Source: an uncultured Comamonadaceae bacterium
Lineage (GTDB): Bacteria > Pseudomonadota > Gammaproteobacteria > Burkholderiales > Burkholderiaceae_C
Direction: 5' to 3'
Length of the DNA stretch: 16,364 nucleotides
NCBI GenBank assembly: GCA_937871735.1
Contig: CALMOI010000301.1
Span: 1-16,364, forward strand
Shown here: piece by piece, positions 7,321 to 14,100 of the stretch
How positions within the stretch are numbered: the stretch's first letter is position 1
How the letters are laid out: each line of letters begins with the position of its first letter
Translations under genes and position numbers: made by a program
The notes under the pieces: model-generated
The model's database searches: none
Told to the model about the DNA's origin: nothing
Seen by the model: only the letters and a program-made list of their open reading frames with translations

Positions 7321-8511
7321 TCAAGGGGTGTAGCCGTCGGTGAGCGTGCCCAGGAAGGCGGCCAAGTCGGCGATTTCGCTGTCGCTCAGTGCCGGGGTCT
7401 GACCCAGTTTGCGGTTGTAGGGCGCTTCGGTGGTGTTCACGTTGGCGCGGTACTTGGCGGGCAAGTCGTTGAACTTGTCAGGAACGCCGTTGACGATGGG
7501 GTACCAGAGTTCCGGGTTGGTGTCGCGTGTGACGTAAAAGCTCAGCGCGTCTTTGAGCGTCTTGAACTTGCCGTTGTGGAAGAAGACTTGCCGTGTCGCC
7601 ACATTGCGCAAAGTGGGCACCTTGAAAGCGCCGCACAGCTCAGGGTGGCTGTCGGCCAGATCGGTGCGATCTGGGCCGCACAAGCCCAAGTCAAAGTAGC
7701 TGGCATCGGCGGTGGCCGGGATGTCGGTGTTGCGTGGCACACCTAGGTTGTCATAGGTGAAGTCTGTGAACAAAGGCGGCGAGCCGTCGCTGCCGCGAGC
7801 GCTGGGGTGACAGGCGGCGCAGTTGCCTTTGGCCGGGTTGTTGAACAGAGCCAGGCCACGCAGCTCTTGTGCGCTCAGGCTGGCTTGGTTGGCCAAAAAG
7901 GCGTCGTATTTGCTGCTGTAGGGGGCGAAGTCGCTGTCTTCCAACTGGTAGCGTTGCAAGGCGTAACGCACGCCTTCAAAAGCAGCATCAGGGGTGCTGA
8001 AAACAGTGTCGCCAAACAAGCGGCGAAATTCGCTGGCGTAGCTGGCCTTAGACAACTTTTGGATCACGTCTTGCGCGTCGCTGTTGGCCATTTCGTGCGG
8101 GGCCACGAAGGGCCGCGCCGCTTGGGCAAACAGCGTGTTGACCCGGCCATCAAGGTTGAAGCCGCCAGTCGGTGTGCCTTCTTTGTCAAAAAAGAATGCT
8201 GGCGTCAGGTTCAGGTAGCGCAGCGAAGGCGTGGCCCGAAAACCAGGAGTGGTCAGCGAGGAGCCACCCAATTGCACAGCCAGATTGTTGGTCGGGGCAA
8301 AGGCTGCTTGCGGGCTGTGGCAGGTGGCGCAGCTCATGCTGCCTGAGGCGGACAAGCTGGTGTCGCTGAAGATTTTTTTGCCCAGCACTGCCGTGTCAGA
8401 CAGCGCGGCAGCCGTGGTGCCCGCGCTGGTGCCACCACCGCCACACGCCGTTAGCACCAGCAACAAGCCAAGCAAACTGACAACACACTTTAATTTTCCG
8501 AACGTTTTCAT
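7321..8511 (-). CDS. Dihaem cytochrome c peroxidase/MauG-family lipoprotein
   Basis: The 396-residue protein has a lipoprotein signal with lipobox LTAC (Cys23) followed by glycines. It has two covalent-haem motifs, CATCH at 61-65 and CAACH at 231-235. Family landmarks are DGRVNTLFAQAARP and APHEMAN in the first half, and FKVPTLRNVATRQVFFHNGKF in the second. Members either reduce H2O2 with electrons from a small cytochrome (CcpA) or use high-valent dihaem chemistry on protein substrates (MauG, MbnH). Position in a flavin/haem operon fits an electron-transfer role in the periplasm. The ATG at 8511 is chosen because AAGGG lies ten bases upstream; the ATG at 8520 is only one base from it. This is the first gene behind the Fur-box promoter. 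Which reaction it performs is not decidable from sequence. Confidence 0.87.
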   Translation of the reverse strand: MKTFGKLKCVVSLLGLLLVLTACGGGGTSAGTTAAALSDTAVLGKKIFSDTSLSASGSMSCATCHSPQAAFAPTNNLAVQLGGSSLTTPGFRATPSLRYLNLTPAFFFDKEGTPTGGFNLDGRVNTLFAQAARPFVAPHEMANSDAQDVIQKLSKASYASEFRRLFGDTVFSTPDAAFEGVRYALQRYQLEDSDFAPYSSKYDAFLANQASLSAQELRGLALFNNPAKGNCAACHPSARGSDGSPPLFTDFTYDNLGVPRNTDIPATADASYFDLGLCGPDRTDLADSHPELCGAFKVPTLRNVATRQVFFHNGKFKTLKDALSFYVTRDTNPELWYPIVNGVPDKFNDLPAKYRANVNTTEAPYNRKLGQTPALSDSEIADLAAFLGTLTDGYTP

Positions 8512-8543
8512 TTCAGACATACCCTTACGTTGAGCACGGGTTA

Positions 8544-8549
8544 ACTATA
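8544..8549 (-). promoter_or_regulatory. Probable extended -10 promoter element of the dihaem cytochrome operon
   Basis: On the minus strand the sequence reads TGT-TATAGT: an extended -10 (TG, one base, then a hexamer matching TATAAT at five of six positions), 32 bases upstream of the 8511 start. No good -35 is seen, as is usual for extended -10 promoters. The Fur-like palindrome lies immediately upstream. Confidence 0.5.
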
Positions 8550-8554
8550 ACACT

Positions 8555-8573
8555 AACGAGAACCATTCCTATT
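8555..8573. promoter_or_regulatory. Fur box (iron-responsive operator)
   Basis: AACGAGAACCATTCCTATT matches the common proteobacterial Fur-box form AATGAGAATCATTCTCATT at 15 of 19 positions, by my own alignment. It lies directly upstream of the -10 of the minus-strand operon, so Fe2+-loaded Fur would block RNA polymerase there and the operon would be induced by iron shortage. It is also about 130 bases upstream of the divergent plus-strand gene at 8700 and might affect it too. Confidence 0.65.
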
Positions 8574-8699
8574 TGTATGTAGACCAAATGACCAGGACAT
8601 CAAAATCAGGGACTGCCAGCCATCACCGGTGCGCTTCAGCGTCAATATGATGGCAAGGAGATCATCAACCTCATCCACTCGCTGAACACTCCAAGCACC

Positions 8700-9411
8700 A
8701 TGTTTGCTCGCACACTGCATCTGCCTCACTCTCGTTTCACTGGAGCTGCTTTGGGGCTGCTGACCGCCTTGGCGTGGCCTGCGCTCAGTCATGCCGATTC
8801 ACCTATGGTCACCGACGATGCGGGCACGATGGAACAAGGCGGGGCCAAAGTCGAACTGGTGTGGACGCGTGACAGCCAGGTGCGCGGCCCCAGCTTGGCT
8901 TTGGCGTATGCGCCGCTGGAGCATCTGGAAGCTGAAATCGACCTGGACCTCCACCCACGACCACAGCGCCACACCCGCCACCCCAGCCCACGCCCGAGGC
9001 TTGGTGCTGAAGTGGGTGCCATTCACCTGGGGCGAGACCAGCGCGGGCTTCAAGTTTCAGACCAGCCGCGACACCATCTCAGGCAGCGGCAGCGAGCGCA
9101 GCACCCAAGTGCAAGCCCTGCTGACGCACAACTACGCCTCGGGCGTGGTGCTGCACGCCAACCTCGGCCATCAGCGGAGCACTGACAGCAGCAGCAACCA
9201 CGCCAACGCCACCACCTGGGCGCTGGGCGGCGAACTGCCACTGGTGGAAAGCGTCAAGCTGGTGGGTGATGTCTACGGTGACAGCCACAGCCGCCCCGGC
9301 CATCAAATTGGCCTGCGCTGGACTTTGAAAGAAAGCTTGAAACTCTCCGCCGCTGTGGGTCGGCAAAACAGTCAAAGCCACACGCAAGTCGGCATGGCGT
9401 GGGAGTTTTAA
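8700..9411 (+). pseudogene. Outer-membrane beta-barrel protein (MetA-pathway-like), interrupted by a one-base frameshift
   Basis: Two overlapping frames form one protein. The first (from ATG 8700) gives a signal peptide ending SHA (29-31), then DSPMVTDDAGTMEQGGAKVELVW and a strand AEIDLD. The 'P-x-VTDDAGT' opening is typical of the family named for the putative MetA pathway of phenol degradation. The second frame, readable from 8941 to the TAA at 9411, continues with THDHSATPATPAHARGL, LKWVPFTWGE and further amphipathic strands, and ends MAWEF with the terminal Phe of an outer-membrane barrel. Dropping one base near 8949-8956 restores a ~236-residue protein of normal length. The rest of the second frame shows no decay, so the indel is recent or a sequencing error. 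An AAGGAG at 8655-8660 lies too far from ATG 8700 to be its ribosome-binding site, so the start is uncertain. Function is unknown. Confidence 0.7.
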
Positions 9412-9500
9412 AGCTTGAGCGACGAACGCCGCTAGGCTTCACGCGAACTTTACGGGCGGCACACACGACGCTGAAATGCGAGCCCTAGGCTAAACGGCGT

Positions 9501-9506
9501 TATAAA
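9501..9506 (+). promoter_or_regulatory. Possible -10 element upstream of the DUF4397 lipoprotein gene
   Basis: TATAAA lies 31 bases before the ATG at 9538, with no recognisable -35 at 16-18 bases. The 126-base gap (9412-9537) also holds a direct repeat CTAGGCT (9432-9438 and 9485-9491) and an inverted pair AACGCCG/CGGCGTT (9425-9431 and 9495-9501). The right arm of the pair ends on the -10, so these could form an operator. Confidence 0.3.
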
Positions 9507-9537
9507 TCCCACCATCTCATCATTTCAGGAGTTCTGC

Positions 9538-10317
9538 ATGTCCCATTCCCCCCTGGTTGCACCCGGTCTTGGCCTTGAACAACCTCGCCGCCGTGCGCTG
9601 CTGGCCTCTGCAATCGGGCTGGCAGGCAGCGGCAGTTTGCTGACATTGACTGGCTGCGGCGGTGGCAGTGCCGATAGCGCATCGGTGCGCTTCGTGAACG
9701 CCACGGTGGATTACGCCACCGCTGACTTCTGGGCACAGGGTGACAAGCTCAGCTCCGCGCTGGCCAACGGCGGCACGCCTTCGGGCTGGAGCAGCATCGA
9801 CTCGGGCGACGGCCAAGTTGAACTGCACGCCGCAGGCTCTGGCAGCTCCAAGCTGACCGAAACCCACAGCTTCACCAAAGATGGCTACACCACCGCCATC
9901 GCCTACGGCGCGCTGGCCACCAGCATGAAGTTCAAGTACCTGGACGAATCCAACGCCGCCGCCAGCAGCGGCAGCACCAAGGTGCGCCTGTTCCACGCCG
10001 CCGCCAGCTTGGGCGCGCTGGACGTGTACATCACCAACACCAGCAGTCTGAGCGGCCTCAGCCCCACGCTGCAAGTGTCGGCCTACGAAGAGCTGAGCAG
10101 CTTCGTCAGCATCGCCAACGACAGCTACCGCGTGCGCATCACCAGCAGCGGCAACCAAAGCAACGTGCTGTTTGACTTCACCACCTTGTTGAACTTGGCC
10201 AGCAAAGCCGTCATCACTTTGGTGATCGTCCCGCGCGCCAGTGGCTCGCTGCCCAACATGACCGCATTGGCAGAACAAAGCGTCTCGGCGCTGATGAGCA
10301 ACGCACTGGTGAGCTGA
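9538..10317 (+). CDS. DUF4397-domain lipoprotein
   Basis: The 259-residue protein starts with an arginine cluster (Arg17-19), a hydrophobic stretch and a lipobox LTGC with Cys40, followed by glycines. It is therefore a lipoprotein, possibly Tat-exported, although the twin-arginine motif is only partial. The mature part opens with ASVRFVNATVDYATADFW and repeats a similar beta unit near residues 148-160 (KVRLFHAAASLGALDVYI). These tandem immunoglobulin-like units are the hallmark of DUF4397, a family of surface beta-sandwich proteins of unknown function. The ATG has AGGAG seven bases upstream. The gene stands alone between the frameshifted barrel gene and a terminator. An adhesive or scaffold role is possible but not shown. 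Confidence 0.82.
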   Translation: MSHSPLVAPGLGLEQPRRRALLASAIGLAGSGSLLTLTGCGGGSADSASVRFVNATVDYATADFWAQGDKLSSALANGGTPSGWSSIDSGDGQVELHAAGSGSSKLTETHSFTKDGYTTAIAYGALATSMKFKYLDESNAAASSGSTKVRLFHAAASLGALDVYITNTSSLSGLSPTLQVSAYEELSSFVSIANDSYRVRITSSGNQSNVLFDFTTLLNLASKAVITLVIVPRASGSLPNMTALAEQSVSALMSNALVS

Positions 10318-10349
10318 CCGCCGATTTTTGTCGATTGCCTGTCCCGATT

Positions 10350-10387
10350 GGGCATGGGTGACCGTCGGGTTGCCTGTGCCCTTTTTT
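10350..10387 (+). terminator. Rho-independent terminator after the DUF4397 gene
   Basis: GGGCATGGG (10350-10358) pairs with CCTGTGCCC (10373-10381) over nine positions, two of them G-U, around a 14-base loop. Six T residues follow (10382-10387). It lies 33 bases after the stop at 10317 and separates this gene from the toxin-antitoxin pair. Confidence 0.8.
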
Positions 10388-10420
10388 GTGCTTGCAAGGG
10401 CATGTAATTCATCGTCTAGG

Positions 10421-10464
10421 TTCAATATCACCATCTCGGAAAATATACGCCAGAGACGTACAAT
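10421..10464 (+). promoter_or_regulatory. Candidate promoter/operator of the toxin-antitoxin pair
   Basis: A weak sigma70-like pair, TTCAAT (10421-10426) and TATACG (10444-10449), has a 17-base spacer. It overlaps a small inverted repeat TACG-n7-CGTA (10446-10460) that could be an autoregulatory operator. A second possible -10, TACAAT (10459-10464), would give an almost leaderless toxin mRNA. No ribosome-binding site precedes the toxin ATG. Confidence 0.3.
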
Positions 10465-10472
10465 CAACCACT

Positions 10473-10793
10473 ATGCGCTATGAGTTCATCGAATCACCGC
10501 TCTTCACCAAGATGGTCTATGACTACCTGAGCGAAGAGGACTACACCGCCTTCCAGCACTTTTTGCTGGAGCACCCGGAGGCTGGGGATATGGTCAGAGG
10601 TTCAGGGGGCGTGCGCAAGGTGCGCTGGGCTCGCCCAGGTGCAGGCAAGTCGGGTGGGGTTCGGGTGTGCTACTACATACGCAATGCGGCAGGGCAAATC
10701 CTGCTGCTAGTGATTTACGCCAAGAACGTACAGGCCAGCATCCCCGGCCCGGTGCTGAAACAACTCAAGGAACTGCTCGATCATGATGACTGA
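10473..10793 (+). CDS. higB: HigB-2-type toxin (RelE superfamily mRNA interferase)
   Basis: This 106-residue protein matches the HigB-2 branch of the RelE superfamily, best known from Vibrio cholerae. It shares the opening 'FIESPLF', a helix with 'YLSEEDYTAFQ', and the core G-GVRKVRWARPGAGKSGGVR followed by CYYIR and LLLVIYAKN. Such toxins cut mRNA in the ribosomal A site; the basic residues in RKVRW and GKSGGVR are the probable RNA-binding/catalytic surface. The ATG at 10473 is preferred over an in-frame upstream start at 10386, because the extra residues cross the terminator tail and look non-coding. The stop overlaps the antitoxin start, giving the toxin-first order characteristic of higBA. 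The poor translation start fits low toxin expression. The identification rests on motif order. Confidence 0.9.
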   Translation: MRYEFIESPLFTKMVYDYLSEEDYTAFQHFLLEHPEAGDMVRGSGGVRKVRWARPGAGKSGGVRVCYYIRNAAGQILLLVIYAKNVQASIPGPVLKQLKELLDHDD

Positions 10794-11166
10794 TGCCCAA
10801 CTGCAAGCACGCGATGCCCAACGCGACATTGGAGCCGAACTGCTACAGGCGGTGCGCGACCTGCAAGCGGGCAGACAGGGTCGCAAAACCGTGTTTGAAA
10901 CCCTGGCCGACGGCAGCGTGCGCCGTACCGTGATGGCGGCTGACGGCAGCGTGCAGACCCAGGACGTGTTGACCGGCCCCCAATGGCAGGTGTTGGCCGC
11001 GCGCAGCCAAAGCGGCCTGAGCCAAGCCCAGTTTGCCCGGGCAGCAGGCGTGTCGGTACGCACCCTGCAAGAGTGGGAACAAGGCCGCAAGATGCCCAGC
11101 GGCCCAGCGCAAAGTTTGCTCAAGCTGGTCAGCCGTCACCCAGAACTACTGGCCGAGTTGGGTTGA
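10783..11166 (+). CDS. higA: HigA-2-type antitoxin with XRE helix-turn-helix
   Basis: This 127-residue protein has an N-terminal toxin-binding region and a C-terminal XRE-type helix-turn-helix. The helix-turn-helix is SGLSQAQFARAAGVSVRTLQ, ending with EWEQGRKMPSGPAQSLLKL and RHPELLAELG, closely resembling V. cholerae HigA-2. It should neutralise the toxin by direct binding and repress the operon promoter. The middle carries two ADGSV repeats (in LADGSVRRTVMAADGSVQTQ), and the protein is slightly longer than typical HigA-2 (~104 residues). Two adjacent ATGs (10783, 10786) overlap the toxin stop at 10791-10793; AAGGA lies 11 bases upstream of the first. It ends 21 bases before the stop of the convergent uvrA gene. 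Confidence 0.9.
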   Translation: MMTDAQLQARDAQRDIGAELLQAVRDLQAGRQGRKTVFETLADGSVRRTVMAADGSVQTQDVLTGPQWQVLAARSQSGLSQAQFARAAGVSVRTLQEWEQGRKMPSGPAQSLLKLVSRHPELLAELG

Positions 11167-11187
11167 TACCGCCCAGCCATCCTCCCG

Positions 11188-14100
11188 TTACCGCCCGAGC
11201 ACCCCTTTGAGCGCCACCCCCGTGTGCGTTCCGAGCCGCACCACCTCTTCGGGCGTGGCGCTGGCGACGATGCGGCCACCAAAGGTGCCGCCGTCCGGCC
11301 CCAGGTCGATGATCCAGTCGGCTTCGGCGATCACGTCTAGGTCGTGTTCGATGACGATGACGCTGTGGCCGCCGTTCACCAGCCGGTGCAGCACGCGGAT
11401 CAGTTTGTCCACATCGGCCAGATGCAGGCCGACGGTGGGTTCGTCCAGCACGTACAGGGTGTGCGGGGCGCGCTGGCCGCGTTTGGTGATGTCGTCGCGC
11501 ACTTTGCTCAGCTCGGTGACCAGCTTGATGCGCTGGGCTTCGCCGCCGCTCAGGGTGGGGCTGGGCTGGCCCAGGGTCAGGTAGCCCAGGCCCACGTCCT
11601 TCAGCAGTTGCAGCGGGTGGCTGATGGCGGGCATGGACGCAAAGAAGTCCACGGCCTCGTCAACCTCCATGCGCAGGATGTCGCCGATGTTTTTGCCGCG
11701 CCACGTCACGGCCAGGGTTTCGGGGTTGAAGCGCGCGCCGTGGCAGGTTTCGCACAGCACTTTCACGTCAGGTAAAAAGCTCATGCCTATGGTGCGGATG
11801 CCTTGGCCTTCGCAACTGGGGCAGCGGCCATCGCCGGTGTTGAAGCTGAAGCGCCCGGGGCCGTAGCCGCGTGCGCGGGCTTCTAGCGTGTCGGCCATCA
11901 GCTTGCGAATGGTGTCCCAAAAGCCGATGTAGGTGGCAGGGCAGGATCGGGGCGTCTTGCCGATGGGGGTTTGATCGACTTCCAGCACCCGGTCGATGGC
12001 GGCAAAACCGCCGACGCGGCTGGCCCCGACCAGCGGTGCGAACTGGCCGTGCTCTTGCGCCTGCCGACCGGCGGCGGTGGCGCGCTGCTGCACCAGGGCT
12101 TGGACGTTGGCCAGCAACACGTCGCGCGCCAGGGTGGACTTGCCCGAACCGCTAACGCCAGTGACGGCCACCAGCCGCTTGAGCGGCACGGCGACGTTGA
12201 CGCTGTGCAGGTTGTGCAGACTGGCTCCGCTGACGGTGAGCCAATGCGGCGCTTCAGCATCGCCGGTATAGCTGGCCGGGACAAAGCAGCCGGGGGCGGC
12301 GAACTCGCCTAAAGCGGCGGGCAGCACCACCGGGCGGCGCGGCTGTAACGGGTGGCGCATGGCGTGCAGCAGATAGCGACCCGTTTGCGAGTCTTGGGCG
12401 GCCATCACGTCGGCCACGCTGCCTTGGGCCACCAAGCGGCCCCCGCGCACGCCTGCGCCGGGGCCAATGTCGATCACATGATCGGCGCGGCGGATGGTGT
12501 CTTCGTCATGCTCGACCACCACCAGGGTGTTGCCTTGGTCGCTCAGGGTTTTGAGCGCGCCCAGCAGGATGTGGTTGTCGCGGGCGTGCAGGCCGATGGT
12601 GGGCTCGTCCAGCACGTAGCACACGCCTTGCAGATTGCTGCCCAGTTGCGCGGCGAGGCGAATGCGCTGCGCCTCGCCACCGCTCAGGGTGGGCGCGCCG
12701 CGATCCAGCGTCAGATAGCCCAGCCCCACTTGCTGCAAGAAGGCGAGGCGGCTGCGGATTTCGGGCAGCAGATCGCGGGCGATGTCGGCCTCGCGGCCTG
12801 CGAGGTGCAGCGCATCGACCCAACTGGCGATCTCGCCTATGGGCAGCCGGGCCAGATCGGTGATGCCGACCCCGGCAAAGCGCACGGCGCGGGCGGTGGC
12901 GTTCAGGCGCGTGCCGTGGCAGGTGGGGCAGGCGGTGTCGGACACGCCTTCGACCTCGGGTTCGGCAAAGGTCTGCTCGCGGCCTTGGGCGTCGTCTTTG
13001 GGCAGGGTGTCGTCCAGCGCCTTACGCTGCTCGGCGCTGAGCTGAACGCCGGTGCCGACGCAGTCCGGGCACCAGCCATGCTTGCTGTTGTAGCTGAACA
13101 GACGCGGATCGAGTTCGGCATAGCTGGTGGCGCAGACCGGGCAAGCGCGCAGGGTGGACAGCACCTGGAGCTGGCCGATGCGGGCGGTGGAGGTGCCCGC
13201 CAGCATGGCGGCTTCTAGACCGTCAAGATGGCTCAAGACATGCACCACGCCTTTGCCGTGTTCCAAGGCGCGGGTCAGCATTTGGCGCAGCAGCGGCTCG
13301 TTCGCGGGGGTCACGTCCAGGCTGAACACGGGCAGCTCGATGGTGTGTTCTTTGAACCGATCCAACCGGGGGAAGCCCGTGGTCGGCAAAAACTCGCCAT
13401 CCACGCGCAGATGGGTGTAGCCACGCGGCGCGGCCCATTCGGCCAGCTCGGTGTACACGCCTTTGCGGCCCAGCACCAAGGGCGCGAGCAGGCCGATGTG
13501 TTGGCCCCGGTATTGGCGCAGCAGTTGCGCCACCATTTGATCGACGCTCTGAGGCTGCACGGCGGCCCCGTCGTGAATGCAGTGCTGCACGCCCAGCTTG
13601 ACGTAGAGCAGGCGCAGAAAGTGCCAGACCTCGGTGGTGGTACCCACGGTGGACTTGCGCCCGCCGCGTGACAGGCGCTGCTCAATCGCCACGGTGGGCG
13701 GAATGCCGTAGACCGCATCCACCTCGGGCCGCCCCGCCGGTTGCACCAAGCTGCGGGCGTAGGCGTTCAGGCTTTCGAGGTAGCGGCGCTGGCCTTCGTT
13801 GAACAGGATGTCAAAAGCCAGCGTCGATTTGCCCGAGCCACTGACCCCGGTGATGACGCTGAACTGCCCGCGTGGGATGTTGACGCTGAGCGACTGGAGG
13901 TTGTGCTCGCGCGCATTGACGATCTGGATCGCGTCCTCGCCCGGCAGGCCGGTGCGCGCGGCCACGGCCCAGGGCGCGGGCGCTTCGGCGACGCCGACCA
14001 CGTTTAAGGCAATCGCTTCACCCATCAGCGCCTCGTACTCGCGCAGGGCCAGGGCGGTGTGCGAGGTGGGGTGCTTGCGCACGTCTTCGGGCAAGCCTTC

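Noticed and set aside
8592..8699. In-frame open extension upstream of ATG 8700, with AAGGAG at 8655-8660
   Set aside because: It has no ATG, GTG or TTG in frame at a suitable distance from AAGGAG, and it would place ~36 residues before a good signal peptide.
8553..8792. 79-codon minus-strand open frame between the divergent genes
   Set aside because: It overlaps the Fur box and the signal-peptide coding part of the barrel gene, and has no ribosome-binding site or family resemblance.
10386..10472. N-terminal extension of the HigB toxin from an upstream alternative start
   Set aside because: The extra residues run out of the terminator T-tract and through the promoter candidate; family members start at the ATG at 10473.
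12352..13218. 288-codon plus-strand open frame inside uvrA
   Set aside because: It is antisense to intact ATPase and zinc motifs of UvrA; such frames are common in GC-rich coding DNA.
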